From assembly GCA_028829895.1 (NCBI GenBank), contig CM054180.1, forward strand, positions 141,558,618-141,622,617: DNA of 64,000 bases, in the 5' to 3' direction. This DNA comes from Sinotaia quadrata (Eukaryota; Mollusca; Gastropoda; Architaenioglossa; Viviparidae). A model generated the notes under the pieces. It was not told the origin of the DNA. It searched no databases and was given only the letters and a program-made list of their open reading frames with translations. Numbering within the stretch: the stretch's first letter is position 1; every line of letters begins with the position of its first letter. This document shows positions 1 through 11,339 of the stretch, piece after piece. The position numbers and the translations under genes were made by a program.

Positions 1-420
1 GGATAAAAACACTCTAATGAGTCCAATACAGGGAGACAACCTATGTCAACTTTCCTGTATAGCTAATTGTGACGGTAAGACATGTGCCCTCATAATTATT
101 TCAACACTTTGCTTAAAGAAGCCAGTCACTGGGAAATTAGATGAAACCCTCTTCATAAATAATTTATTCTTTTTTTCAAGGAAGTGATTGATAAATTAAA
201 TAAAGAGTTGTCTGCCCTTATTTACTTCTTAGATAAATCCCCGCTATACAGCATGAAGATTCGATACCCATTCTTTCAGGGATTCTTCCAACATTTATGC
301 AAATCTGATGAAGGAATTGGTGTACGGTGGTGTTAAAATAGCTTAATATTTAACATACTAACTAACTGAATCGATCTGTATACGCATTCATTATGCATCA
401 AAATATGTCAAGATATGACG
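1..420. other. Unassigned AT-rich sequence
   Basis: No coding sequence, RNA gene or repeat array is visible. The degenerate tagat/accac array begins at its right edge. Confidence 0.5.
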
Positions 421-935
421 TCATCATAGCTAGATGTCATGACACAACAGCTTGATGTATCACCATCACATCTGGATGTCCCATCACCACAGCTAGACAA
501 ACCTTCATCACAGCTAGATCTACCGTCATTACAGCTTCTTCGTAGTATAACCGCAACAAGATATTACCGTCATCCCACCTAGATACAACTTCATGGATGT
601 ATGGTTATCACAACTAGATTACTGATAATCTCAGCTAGATTTATATTCGTCATAGCCAGATGTCCCATTACCACAACTAGACCTACCATCAACTCAGATG
701 TTCCAACATGACAGCTATTATCTACAATCATCACAGCTAGATGTCCCAACACCACACAGCTAGATCTTCCGCCATCACAGATAGATGTACGGTTATCACA
801 TATAACTGCACCACCATCACAGCCAGATGTAACATTACAATACGTATCTCTACCATCAACATAATTAGATACCCTATCACCACAGCTAGATATAAGGTCA
901 TCATAACTAGATGTACTGTAACAATAGCTAGCTCT
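421..935. repeat. Degenerate ~21-bp tandem array
   Basis: Diverged units of about 21 bp built on cacagctagatgt and catcacca. The same core returns as a 42-bp dimer at 2268-2830, so the two blocks probably share an ancestor. An apparent 83-codon ORF across it is low-complexity array translation. Confidence 0.7.
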
Positions 936-983
936 ACTTCAGGGGTCGGGGATATTTTTAGGTATTACCCCAAATCTGTTCAT

Positions 984-1330
984 GTTAAATGATATTACCC
1001 ATAGACTTCAAAGTAAACAAAACCAGGTTAAATGATATTACCCATAGACTTCAAAGTAAACAAAACCAGGTTAAATGATATTACCCATAGACTTCAAAGT
1101 AAACAAAACCAGGTTAAATGATATTACCCATAGACTTCAAAGTAAACAAAACCAGGTTAAATGATATTACCCATAGACTTCAAAGTAAACAAAACCAGGT
1201 TAAATGATATTACACATAGACTTCAAAGTAAACAAAACCAGGTTAAATGATATTACACATAGACTTCAAAGTAAACAAAAACATGTTAAATGATATTACC
1301 CATAGACTTCAAAGTAAAAGGAAACCATGC
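984..1330. repeat. 43-bp minisatellite, ~8 copies
   Basis: Units begin ttaaatgatattaccc and end acaaaaccagg. Internal copies are nearly identical and the last copies diverge. The array lies directly downstream (plus sense) of the degenerate tagat array and upstream of the hAT fragment. Confidence 0.9.
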
Positions 1331-1564
1331 TAAATGCTATTAAAATGAAGAATGCATGCTTTCAAAGTCAAGAATTAATAAAAGACTTTAAAAAGCCACA
1401 ACATGTTTGGCTTTAAGTCTTTTATTAATAAGAATAGCACACACACAAAATTAACAGAAATAATTGAAGAACTGAATAATTTAAATCAATATATCTCTAC
1501 TTCAGGTTTTGGGAAAATGGAGCTCATTTATGTTTTTGATAAACCAACATCCATATCAAGTCTT

Positions 1565-1900
1565 TTAGATGTCACAACAACGTGGATAACTTTCTTCATG
1601 GTCCAACCGATCTCTGTACATTGTTTTCAAGTTCATAATGGTAGAAAATCCTTGTTTACAAAGGTATATTGTTGCTAAAGGAAACAACATTTTTTACGTT
1701 TCTAAATGTGAAATTTTACAAGTCGTTGCAGTTTGTGAAATCCAAAATGATGAGAGATATGTCTTGTTCTGAAATTCCAGGTGAGCTTTAATGTTGGAGA
1801 GAAGTTCAAGAAATGCCTCTGCCAATCCTTCAGGCTCTTCAGGCGCACCAAGGTGACATTCTTGCCTCAAGTTACTTTCATTAGATGACGTCATCACCAA
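1565..1900 (-). pseudogene. hAT transposase C-terminal fragment (ZBED/SCAND3-like), dead
   Basis: On the minus strand one frame reads through the C-terminal dimerisation region typical of hAT transposases of the ZBED5/SCAND3 kind. It has a helical stretch (LLSNIKAHLEFQ), a short FW-containing segment, then LATIYLCKQGFSTIMNLKT and YRDRLD, matching the conserved YLCE-GFS...IK-KYR-RLD block. An in-frame TAA near 1694 lies just before KMLFPLATIYLC, and another stop at 1565-1567 ends the match early. The N-terminal catalytic region is absent. The fragment is therefore a truncated relic. Its identity rests on motif recognition, not on a search. Confidence 0.75.
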
Positions 1901-2267
1901 GAATCAAGTCACGTAACTTGGAAAAGGGGACCGAATGGGTCAACGTGTTCATTGCTGGGAGTCCAGATCATAACTGACGTTTTTAAGTACTAGCCAAAAT
2001 GACGTCTTTGATAAGTTCATGTGACTTAATTATCAAGGAAAGATAATTGTATAAAAGTAGGAATGTATAGTTGATCTATTAAAATTGAGCTTGGGGAGGA
2101 TGGGGTGAAACAACAAGCGGATGAGTTTGATGACCTCATAATACAGTATTTGTATTTTGTAGTCTTCATTACCCCCCAAAAAAAAAACAAAAAAAAAAAA
2201 AAAAAAAAAAAAACCACAACAGAATTTTAATTTATACCCCTTTTGTTTCTCGACCCATGCTCTACTG
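1901..2267. other. Unassigned spacer with poly-A tract
   Basis: Nothing coding is seen. An A-rich tract at about 2177-2213 (interrupted once by c) could be the tail of a retroposed copy, but no body or target duplication could be assigned to it. Confidence 0.4.
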
Positions 2268-2830
2268 TTATCTAGATATCCTATCACCACAGTTAGATAT
2301 AACATAAACACATCAAGATGTCCTAACACCACAGTTAGATATAAACACAGGTAGATGTCCTATCACCACAGTTAGATATAACATAAACACATCAAGATGT
2401 CCTAACACCACAGTTAGATATAAACACAGGTAGATGTCCTATCACCACAGTAGATATAACATAAACACATCTATATGTCCTATCACCTCAGTTAGATATA
2501 ACATAAGCACACCGTGATGTCCTAACACCACAGTTAGATATAAAATAAACAGACCTAGATGTCCTAACACCACAGTTAGAAATAACATAAACACATCTAG
2601 ATGTCATAACACCACAGTTAGATATAACACAAACAGACCTAGATGTCCTAACACCACAGTTAGATATAACATAAACACATCTAGATGTCCTAACACCACA
2701 GTTAGATATAACACAAACAGACCTAGATGTCCTAACACCACAGTTAGATATAACATAAGCACACTGTGATGTCCTAACACCACAGTTAGATATAACACAA
2801 ACAGACCTAGATGTAACGTTACAATAAGTA
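2268..2830. repeat. 42-bp minisatellite, ~13 copies
   Basis: Each unit is a dimer of about 21 bp: a ttagatataacataaacaca half and an agatgtcctaacaccacag half. The unit is 14 codons, so it gives open frames on the minus strand that are not genes. It continues degenerately to about 2950 and ends near a (TA)n tract at 2980-3002. Confidence 0.9.
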
Positions 2831-2979
2831 GCTCAACCGTCAATAGAACCCAAAAGTACAGTTATCACACATAGATGAACTGTCAACACACCTAGATGTA
2901 CTGTCATAACAAATAGATCTACCTACATAACAACTAGATGTACCACGATAATAGCTAAATATTAACATCTTTAAGGATA

Positions 2980-3002
2980 ATATATATATATATATATATA
3001 TT
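2980..3002. repeat. (TA)n microsatellite
   Basis: A pure alternating TA run of about 22 bp. Confidence 0.9.
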
Positions 3003-3295
3003 CTCCATCTTCCTATCTTCATTCACATATTTCTCTTATTTCATCAGAAATTTTCCTTCACAAAGAGTTGTTCATAAAATGTAACCACACCTCTTTTAAA
3101 CATATCAATATCCTCCGCAGAACTCATGACAATAAACAGTAGCTGACTGGTATAGAAAAATTATAAACAAAATAGATGAATCACTTATAATCACAGACCC
3201 ACTTCCAGCTATTACAGTCTTCAAGAACAGCGGTACCAGACCAGACCAATTATATGTAACATACAAACAAGAAGACAAACTGGAGATACATAGTA

Positions 3296-3712
3296 ACCAA
3301 AATACTATGGACTCCAGCAATACAGGAATACCTGACAACAAAATAACGTAGACTCCAGAAATACAGGAATACCTGACAACAAAATAACGTGGAATCCAGA
3401 AATACAGGAATATCTGAAAAAATAATGTGGACTCCAGCAATACAGGAATACCTGAAACAAAATAATGTGGACTCCAGAAATACAGGAATACCTCAAACAA
3501 AATAATGTGTACTCCAGCACATACATGAATACCAGACAACAAAATAATGTGAACTCCAGCACATACAGGAATAGCAAACAACAAAATAATGTGGACTCCA
3601 GCACATACAGGAATACAAGACAACAAAATAATGTGGACTCCAGCACATACAGGAATACCAGACAACAAAATAATGTGGACTCCAAAACATACAGGAATAC
3701 CAGACAACAAAC
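3296..3712. repeat. 42-bp minisatellite, ~10 copies
   Basis: Units carry aataatgtggactccag, then acatacaggaata and ccagacaacaa. Because 42 bp equals 14 codons, several frames on both strands stay open for 75-220 codons. These are array artefacts. Confidence 0.9.
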
Positions 3713-3854
3713 AGCTGATGCATTGGCCCAAAACAGCTTTACTGCAAATAACATCCAAGTCATGAGATGGACTCACCCAGCATTATGAAATCTCTCACCA
3801 CATTCTCTAGATTCAACAAGTGCAAACAACTATGCAATCACGAATTTCATTTTT

Positions 3855-4370
3855 TGTGGTATGAACAATCCTAACTTTTGTCTGTGTAGGATGGACAATC
3901 CTAACTTTTGTCTGTGTAGGATGGACAATCCTAACTTTTGTTTTATGGTATGGACAATCCTAACTTTTGTTTTTGTGGTATGGACAATCCTAACTTTTGT
4001 TTTTGTGGTATGGACAATCCTAACTTTTGTTTTTGTGGTATGGACAATCCTAACTTTTGTTTTTGTGGTAGGACAATCCTAACTTTTCTCTGTGTAGAAT
4101 GGGTAATCTTATCTTTTTTTCTCTGTGGAATTGTCAATCATTTTTTCTCTGTGGAATTGTCAATCATTTTTTTTCTGTGTGGAAAAACATCATACCTCTT
4201 TCTCTATAGAATGTACAATCATAACTTTTGTCTCTGTGGAATGTTCAATCATATCTTTTCTCTGTATGGAATGTACAATCATAACTTTTATCTCTGTGGA
4301 ATGTACAATCATAACATTTCTATCTGTGGAATGTACAATCATAACTTTTCTCTTTAGAATGGACAATGTT
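3855..4370. repeat. 28-bp minisatellite, regular then degenerate
   Basis: 3855-4095 holds about nine good copies of a unit containing tatggacaatcctaactttt. 4096-4370 continues with diverged copies (aatgtacaatcataactttt). The younger, more uniform end is at the left. Confidence 0.85.
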
Positions 4371-4409
4371 GCTAGAGTGAATATATTTACCTGTGTAGAT
4401 GTGTGTATG

Positions 4410-4497
4410 TTGCCTGAGTGAGTGTAATTGTGTGTGTGCGTGATTGCCTGAGTGAGTGTATTTTGTGCGTGTGCGGGTGATTGCCTGAGTGAGTGTA

Positions 4498-4540
<43 letters not shown>

Positions 4541-4645
4541 ATGATTGCCTGAGTGAGTGTATTTTTGTGTGTGTGAGTGATTGCCGGAGTGAGTGTATTT
4601 GTGTGTGTGTGTGTGTGTGATTGCCTGAGTGAGTGTATTTTTTGT
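4410..4645. repeat. GT-rich microsatellite with a tgcctgagtgagtgta spacer
   Basis: Alternating TG runs of variable length (longest about 4500-4540) separated by a conserved 20-bp block gattgcctgagtgagtgta, repeated about five times. Confidence 0.85.
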
Positions 4646-4656
4646 GCATTTATGAA

Positions 4657-4840
4657 TGATTGTTGCCAGAGTTTGTATAGTTATATGTGCATGCGTTTGT
4701 GTATGTTTGGTGAGGGTGTTTGCGTCTGATGATGCATAAGTATGTCTGATTGTTGCCAGAGTTTGTATAATTATTTGTGCATGCGTTTGTGTATGTTTGG
4801 TGAGGGTGTTTGCGTCTGATGATGCATAAGTATGTCTGAA
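4657..4840. repeat. 90-bp direct duplication, 2 copies
   Basis: Two nearly identical copies, starting at about 4658 and 4748, share gattgttgccagagtttg and the following segment to gcataagtatgtctga. Confidence 0.85.
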
Positions 4841-5290
4841 TGCGTGTACCAAAGTATAAGTAACTGAGTTCACGTGTATATGAGTGTGTCTGTGTGTCTG
4901 GAATTTTATGAGTGTGTTTGCAATGTACGATAACACACTCCTACATTTATAAAAAAAAAATATTTTAAAGCTGGAAACAGCAAAAGTAAACAAGCGAATA
5001 ACAATGCAGATATAATTTTTCAAAATACTTTAAAGAGAGAGCGGTTGATTCTTTAAAGAATTTATAAATTTTAAAAAGAATACTTTCAGATTCATGAAAC
5101 GGAACCATGCTGATGAATGTCACGTGATCAGTTGTGGAAAATTCACATCAGTGATCTGGTACAAGAATCACTTGATCCCGAGAAAATTGGGTTCTTAAGC
5201 CAACAAAGGGACCCTGATTGATAAAAGTGTTTCCATAATCTTATACATTGAAAAATAAATTACATGATTATTTAGACTTGCGCATTGTCT
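4841..5290. other. Unassigned spacer
   Basis: No gene or array is visible. It is AT-rich with a few tg-rich words from the neighbouring microsatellite. Confidence 0.4.
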
Positions 5291-5292
5291 TG

Positions 5293-6140
5293 TCAAACGC
5301 CACCCCATAGTTTATTCTTCTTACGCAAGTTAAACAACAACAGCGTTCACATCCCACAGTTTATTGTTCTTATTCTAACATCAGCCTTCACATCCCACAG
5401 TTTATTGTTCTTATTCTAACATCAGCCTTCACATCCCACAGTTTATTGTTCTTATTCTAACATCAGCCTTCACATCCCACAGTTTATTGTTCTTATTCTA
5501 ACATCAGCCTTCACATCCCACAGTTTATTGTTCTTATTCAAGTAACAACATCCTTCACACCCCATAGTTTATTGTCCTTATTCAAGTAACAACATCCTTC
5601 ACACCCCACAGTTTATTGTTCTTATTCTAACATCAGCCTTCACATCCCACAGTTTATTGTTCTTATTCTAACATCAGCCTTCACATCCCACAGTTTATTG
5701 TTCTTATTCTAACATCAGCCTTCACATCCCACAGTTTATTGTTCTTATTCAAGTAACAACAGCCTTCACACCCCATAGTTTATTGTCCTTATTCAAGTAA
5801 CAACATCCTTCACACCCCACAGTTTATTGTTCTTATTCAAGTAACATCAGCCTTCACATCCCACAGTTTATTGTTCTTATTCAAGTAACAACATCCTTCA
5901 CACCCCATAGTTTATTGTCCTTATTTAAGTAACAACAGCATTCACACCCGACAGTTTATTGTTCTTATTCTAACAACATCCTTCACACCCGGCAGTTTAT
6001 TGTTCTTATTCTAACAACAGCCTTCACACCCGACAGTTTATTGTTCTTATTCTAACAACAGCATTCACATCCCACAGTTTATTGTTCTTATTCTAACAAC
6101 ATCCTTCACACCTACATTTAATTGTTCTTATTCTAGCTAA
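5293..6140. repeat. 40-bp minisatellite, ~21 copies
   Basis: Units contain cacagtttattgttcttatt and cttcacatccc. Two variants alternate: one with tctaacatcagc and one with caagtaacaacat. The interspersion suggests homogenisation by unequal exchange of multi-unit blocks. Confidence 0.9.
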
Positions 6141-6745
6141 GCGATAACAGCCTTCATACTGATACATCTTTCAAACATTTTTAATTTTACCGTGCCTATA
6201 TTTTAAATGCATTGTTTTGTTCTTTAATGTGTTAATTAAAGAAACACATATATTGATACTTCACCAAAAAGTTATTTTAATAGTTTGGTAACGGTATTCA
6301 TATAATTAGTTTCCTTTTTAATTGCTACTTATTTTGTTTTATGCATTTAAAACCACTACATTTAGAAAGGGTTTATAGACTTCATCAAAGTGACAAATTG
6401 TTCCATGGCACAAAAACATGATTTAGAACTACTATCTAGAAATGACCGTATACAATATGGGTAATTAAGCCTGCTATCCTATCTCGTTTTGAAAGGCCCG
6501 TTATGGATAATTAACCCAGCTATTTTATCCATTTTTGACACGCCCATTTGGTTTGCTTTCGTCAAAGTTGAAAACGTATCACGTGACTAGCTTACGATTT
6601 AAAGAATAACAAACGAAATTTATATATCTTAAATTTTAAAATTTTTCAAACTTCATTTATCTTCGTGCAGATATGCAGAAGTAGAAACGACCAAAGTATT
6701 AATTAGTGGGAAGAGATCTACCATTTTATTCAATGACGTCATATT
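6141..6745. other. Unassigned spacer downstream of the nuclease-like exon
   Basis: No array and no convincing exon. If the minus-strand gene at 6777-7481 is real, this is intron sequence. It includes two gtattaag/ggataattaa-like words but nothing assignable. Confidence 0.4.
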
Positions 6746-6774
6746 GCTTTTAATTCTGTATTAAATAATGTCTT

Positions 6775-6776
6775 AC
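6775..6776 (-). promoter_or_regulatory. Splice donor of the nuclease-like exon
   Basis: On the minus strand the exon ends AAACAG and is followed by GTAAGA, a near-perfect metazoan 5' splice site. It decides the 3' end of the exon in preference to the stop codon eight codons further on. Confidence 0.65.
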
Positions 6777-7481
6777 CTGTTTTAACTGTTCATCACTTGA
6801 AACCACCCGAGTTAGGATGTTAGCAGTGACATAAGGCAAAATAAGAAGTTTACGGATGGCAAGGATGGGGTCAAGGTCTTTGGTTATCTCCCGTAGAACG
6901 ACTTCGGATTTATTCAGTTGTTTGATTGCATCTCTCACTCTGTCAGTGACGACTCGGTCTACATCTGCTTGTGATAACTGGAGTTGTTGTTGGTTTGACA
7001 GAACTGACTTTATCTCCCCGGTGATTATTCCATAGTGACGACGGATGACGAGAATGTCAAAGTCACCTTGTCTGTTATCTACAGAAAGATTTCGTGGTCG
7101 TAAGAACTGTTTGGCAGCCGCCGCATAACATGGTTGTCCCAGGTAACTAGAAAACTGTAACTGAGAAATGACAAACATTGGTTCACTCTTCTCACTGACC
7201 AATTCTCGGAAGTAGTGTAACACTCGATATAATGCCAAATCGTCCCGTGTATCGTTGTCCTGAACACGTCGAACGTTGACCGGTGCAGAACTGGATTGAG
7301 CGGCACTGGCTTGGTCAGGATTACATTGCGGCACGAGAGTTGGCTGTCCGGCCACTGTGACCACGTCAAATGGTATCCTGGTGATGACCACTGGCGGGAC
7401 GAAATATGTCTTGGTTTCATAATCAGGGTACCACGCACGAATACAGTCACGCCATACGGCCATGTTGTCCTGAGACGCCAT
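6777..7481 (-). CDS. PD-(D/E)XK/NERD-like nuclease-fold protein, 5' coding exon
   Basis: The frame reads from an ATG at 7481 (context aacATGG) for 235 codons to a consensus splice donor, CAG|GTAAGA, in phase 0 at 6777/6776. Beyond it the frame runs only eight more codons to a stop. The frame is also open upstream of 7481 but only from a GTG. Residues 139-142 (GDFD) sit on a hydrophobic strand, followed 13 residues later by GEIK (E156, K158). This is the D...ExK arrangement of PD-(D/E)XK nuclease-fold domains, as in NERD-like proteins. The sequence is complex and codon-like, unlike the arrays around it. Later exons were not found to the left inside the window. The fold is inferred from motif spacing; function and substrate are unknown. 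Confidence 0.6.
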
Positions 7482-7642
7482 GTTGCCTTGTTCCTGGCTG
7501 ACACAAACCGAACGTAGGTTTAGAAAACTAATACGACTGAAATGTCCTTTCACTCTAACTCTGTGGTCATTAATTTTGATCTTTCACTATTTTACCAAAG
7601 CGACATAATGTTTTAATCACCTATCATATCTAAGTAGTAATC

Positions 7643-7928
7643 AACAAAGTGTTTCCTTGTAGTCAAGAAGAATGTTACTGACTGTCACGAGCAAAGTATT
7701 TCCTTGTAGTCAAGAAGAATGTTACTGACTGTCACGAACAAAGTATTTCCTTGTAGTCAAGAAGAATGTTACTGACTGTCACGAGCAAAGTGTTTCCTTG
7801 TTGTCAAGAAGAATGTTACTGACTGTCACGAGCAAAGTGTTTCCTTGTTGTCAAGAAGAATGTTACTGACTGTCACGAGCAAAGTGTTTCCTTGTTGTCA
7901 AGAAGAATGTTACTGACTGTCACGAGCA
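7643..7928. repeat. 47-bp minisatellite, ~6 copies
   Basis: Units contain gtttccttgt(a/t)gtcaagaag followed by aatgttactgactgtcacga. The copies differ at only a few positions. Confidence 0.9.
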
Positions 7929-8103
7929 ATGTCCACGGGACATCTCATACAAAGTGCTCTACAGTTTCGGAATTTCCAAGTGCGTGTGGGAGAGGGTGTG
8001 GGTGGGGTTTTTTGTTTTGTTTGAGAGGTTACACGAACATTGTCTTTGTCTTTTTGTCCTGGTGTTGTGTTTCTTGGCGCAGGATGTATGTTTTCATAAC
8101 GTG

Positions 8104-8740
8104 TTAATGTTAGGCCATTATTGTCAGGCTTAGCTATTATTCTCAGTGTTAGGTTATTATTCTCAGTATCAGACCATTATACTCAGTATTTGGCTATTAT
8201 ACTCAGAGTTAGGCTATATTCTAAGTATTAGTCCATTATTCTCAGGGTTAGGCCATTATACTCAGTGTTAGGCTATTATTCTCAGTAACAGTCCATTACT
8301 CTCAGTGTTAGACTATTATTCTCAGTAACAGTCCATTACTCTCAGTGTTAGACTATTATTCTCAGTAACAGTCCATTACTCTCAGTGTTAGACTATTATT
8401 CTCAGTAACAATCCATTACTCTCAGTGTTAGACTATTATTCTCAGTAACAGTCCATTACTCTCAGTGTTCGACTATTATTCTCAGGAACAATCCATTACT
8501 CTCAGTGTTAGACTATTATTCTCAGTAACAGTCCATTACTCTCAGTGTTAGACTATTATTCTCAGTAACAATCCATTACTCTCAGTGTTAGACTATTATT
8601 CTCAGTAACAGTCCATTACTCTCAGTGTTAGACTATTATTCTCAGTAACAGTCCATTACTCTCAGTGTTAGACTATTATTCTCAGTGTTGTGCTATTATT
8701 CTAAGTGTTAGGCTATTATTTTAAGAGTTAGGCCAACATT
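8104..8740. repeat. 40-bp minisatellite built from 20-bp halves, ~14 copies
   Basis: The regular part (about 8270-8700) alternates gttagactattattctcagt with aacagtccattactctcagt. Each half ends ttctcagt or ctctcagt, so the 40-bp unit is an ancient 20-bp dimer. The flanks keep degenerate 20-bp units. Confidence 0.9.
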
Positions 8741-8763
8741 CTCAGAATTAGGCCATCAACGTT

Positions 8764-9130
8764 AGAGTTGTTAGTCGACACTAGTAGTAAAAGGACCCTA
8801 ACAATGTCTTTGATTATGACGTCAAGTCAACACTAGTAGTAAAATTATTCTAACAATGTCTTTGATTATGACGTCAAGTGAACACTATTAGTAAAAGGAC
8901 CCTAACAATGTCATTGATTAAAACGTCAAGTCAACACTAGTAGGAAAAGTACCATAACAATGTCTTTGATTATGACGTCAAGTCAACACTAGTAGTAAAA
9001 GGACCCTAACAATGTCTTTGATTATAACGTCAAGTCAACACTAGTAGGAAAAGTACCCTAACAATATCTTTGATTATGACGTCAAGTCGACACTAGTAGG
9101 AAAAGTACCCTAACAATGTCTTTGGTTATG
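8764..9130. repeat. 52-bp minisatellite with a CRE-like site, ~7 copies
   Basis: Units contain cactagtag, accctaacaatgtctttgat and tatgacgtcaag. Most copies keep TGACGTCA, the palindromic cAMP-response-element core. Whether it binds anything is unknown. Confidence 0.9.
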
Positions 9131-9132
9131 AC

Positions 9133-9250
9133 TACAAGTCGTGCCTTAACTCCGGTGACGTACTAAGTACAAGTCGTGTCTTAACTCCAGTGACGTACTA
9201 AGTGGAAGTCGTGCCTTAACTCCAGTGACGTACTAAGTGGAAGAGATGCA
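9133..9250. repeat. 35-bp minisatellite, 3 copies
   Basis: Three copies of a unit with cgtgccttaactcc and gtgacgtactaagt directly follow the 52-bp array. Confidence 0.85.
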
Positions 9251-9313
9251 ATAGGGACGGTACGCCCTGAATGAGAACTAAACATAATATATATTTATGT
9301 GTTTAAATTTTAA

Positions 9314-9316
<3 letters not shown>

Positions 9317-9354
<38 letters not shown>
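9317..9354. repeat. (GT)n microsatellite
   Basis: A pure GT run of about 38 bp. Confidence 0.95.
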
Positions 9355-9357
<3 letters not shown>

Positions 9358-9424
9358 ACAAAGAACAAGAAATACGCCTTGGTTGACAATTTCTTCAGGT
9401 ACGTCACCCCATCCTGCTAAAGTG

Positions 9425-9750
9425 ACGTCATTTTCTTAATATATCCTACTGTTTATGCGTCACAGCATTTTCTTAATATATCCTACCTTTTCCACGTCAC
9501 AGCAATTTCTTAATATATCGTACCTTTTCCACGTCACAGCATTTTCTTAATATATCCTACCTTTTCCACGTCACAGCAATTTCTTAATATATCGTACCTT
9601 TTCCACGTCACAGCAATTTCTTAATATATCGTACCTTTTCCACGTCACAGCAATTTCTTAATATATCGTACCTTTTCCACGTCACAGCAATTTCTTAATA
9701 TATCCTAATGTTTCCACTTCACAGCATTTTCTTAACATATCCTACTGTTT
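9425..9750. repeat. 38-bp minisatellite, ~8 copies
   Basis: Units contain ccacgtcacagcaatttctt followed by aatatatcgtacctttt. Outer copies are more diverged. Confidence 0.9.
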
Positions 9751-10020
9751 AATTAATAATTAGTTAATCATCTATAACTAATTACAAGTTATGAGAATTA
9801 ATGACACGATATTTCCGAGGGTGGAAAACCTCTAATGAAACTCAATTATCTGTCAATTGTGCTGCTCCAAGCGTGAAATTTCCCCCCTCCTCAGATTTAG
9901 CCAGTCTGACAGTCAGAAATAAGTATCTGCCCTGCCATGACTGAGTCTGGTGTGACTTCCTGGTGACACGCCCCAACAAAGACAGTTTCAGCCAATGTCA
10001 TTGACATACCATCTTCAACT
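9751..10020. other. Unassigned spacer with a dispersed taattaatcat/gagaatta motif
   Basis: The words around 9752-9800 (atcatctataactaattac, agttatgagaattaa) recur around 11520-11600 and, more weakly, 21475-21540. This may be a dispersed repeat family. No ends were defined. Confidence 0.3.
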
Positions 10021-10024
10021 TTAA

Positions 10025-10737
10025 TATCCAATATTTTATTTTATTTAACACCTTCTAACGATTCTCTTTTCAATTCTTCGAATTTGATGGATAAATCAAT
10101 AACTTCCAAACATTTTTTTCCATTTTTTCCGGTTCCCTTTCTAACATCTGTTGCTCTACCCAGGATTTAGAAACTTTAGAACTCATTTCGTCTACCCTTT
10201 TGACTGCTGAGGATAACATCTCTAATCTATGTTTCAGCCTCCTTCCCATCATTTCTACTCTTTCATCTGCAAAGCTTAGATCATGTTCTATAGCTTCTTG
10301 TTTCAAAAGACCCAAGTCACTAGTTTAGAGCATGTTCTATGACTTCTTGTCCCAAAGATCCAAGTCACTAATTTAGAGCATGTTCAAGAGATTTTTGTAC
10401 CCAAATGACCCAAGTCACTAGTTTAGAGCATGTTCAAGAGATTTTTGTCCCCAAATGACTCAAGTCACTAGTTTAGAGCATGTTCAAGAGATTTTTGTAC
10501 CCAAATGAGCATATTCTATGGCTTCTTGTACCCAAATGACCCATGCCACTAGCTTAGAGCATGTTCTATGGCTTCTTGTACCCAAATGACCCATGCCACT
10601 AGCTTAGAGCATGTTCTATAGCTTCTTGTCCCAAAGACCCAAGTCACTAGCAACATATTTCCATTTCTGTATCCATCTTTTTCTATTTCCTTCAAAATAT
10701 TCCATTTTAAGTCGCATAGTAACTCTACAACAGTCAC
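10025..10737 (-). pseudogene. Coding-like coiled-coil segment split by a ~50-bp array
   Basis: On the minus strand 10737-10650 reads VELLCDLKWNILKEIEKDGY, a helical segment. 10315-10080 reads a charged, heptad-like stretch including VEMMGRRLKHRLEMLSSAV and VDEMSSKVSKSWVEQQM. Between them lies a tandem array (10296-10650) whose units translate as variants of TWVIWVQKSLEHAL, so the array seems to have expanded within coding-like sequence. A frameshift near 10070 would extend the right part by about 15 codons. The composition resembles spectrin-type or other coiled coils, but no family is recognised. It could be a broken exon of a host gene or a TE gag fragment. Confidence 0.35.
10296..10650. 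repeat. ~50-bp minisatellite, ~7 copies
   Basis: Units contain ctagtttagagcatgttcaa and a tgacccaagtcact block, with some units shortened. It lies inside the coding-like coiled-coil segment on the minus strand. Confidence 0.85.
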
Positions 10738-10740
10738 GTG

Positions 10741-11020
10741 ACATCTAGTTGTCTGCTAAACTACTGACTGATTTTTGAAAAAGTATCTTTGCACATGCTC
10801 AAGTAACTGATAAAATTTAAATCTACTTAATAAAATGCACAATCAATATAAACAATATAAACTCCACACATCAATAATGGAAACTATTGTAATACATGTA
10901 TCAATATAATATGCAATCATTAATTATAAGTCAAAATGTTAGTCAAAAAATCAAAAAGAGAAAATGGATAGACAAAGCAAGACAGTTCTAGATAAACTTA
11001 TCTTAGTGTGAATGGACTGC
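10741..11020. other. Unassigned AT-rich spacer
   Basis: Nothing coding or repetitive was recognised. Confidence 0.4.
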
Positions 11021-11024
11021 TTTC

Positions 11025-11335
11025 CAAATGTTTATTCCACTAGTCAAATGTATCTCTTTTCTAGCAGTGCTTTAGTCTAGGATTTCCAAATGTTTATTCC
11101 ACTAGTCAAAAAATGTATCTCGTTCTATCAGTGCTTTAGTCTAGGATTTCCAAATGTTTATTCCACTAGTCAAAAAATGTATCTCATTCTAGCAGTGCTT
11201 TAGTCTAGGATTTCCAAATGTTTATTCCACTAGTCAAAAAATGTATCTCATTCTAGCAGTGCTTTAGTCTAGGATTTCCAAATGCTTATTCCACTAGTCA
11301 AATGTATCTCTTTTCTAGCAGTGCTTTAGTCTAGG
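11025..11335. repeat. 62-65-bp minisatellite, 5 copies
   Basis: Units contain ggatttccaaatgtttattc, cactagtcaaa and tagcagtgctttagtcta. Lengths differ by an A-run indel. Confidence 0.9.
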
Positions 11336-11339
11336 ATTT

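Noticed and set aside
3105..3788. 223-codon and 152-codon minus frames with repeated cysteines
   Set aside because: Result of the 42-bp array; the same region is open in several frames on both strands.
4190..5023. 277-codon His/Thr-rich minus frame
   Set aside because: Reading of a GT microsatellite and the 28-bp degenerate array.
5293..6140. CRISPR-like regular array
   Set aside because: Units are contiguous minisatellite copies with no unique spacers, and the sequence is eukaryotic.
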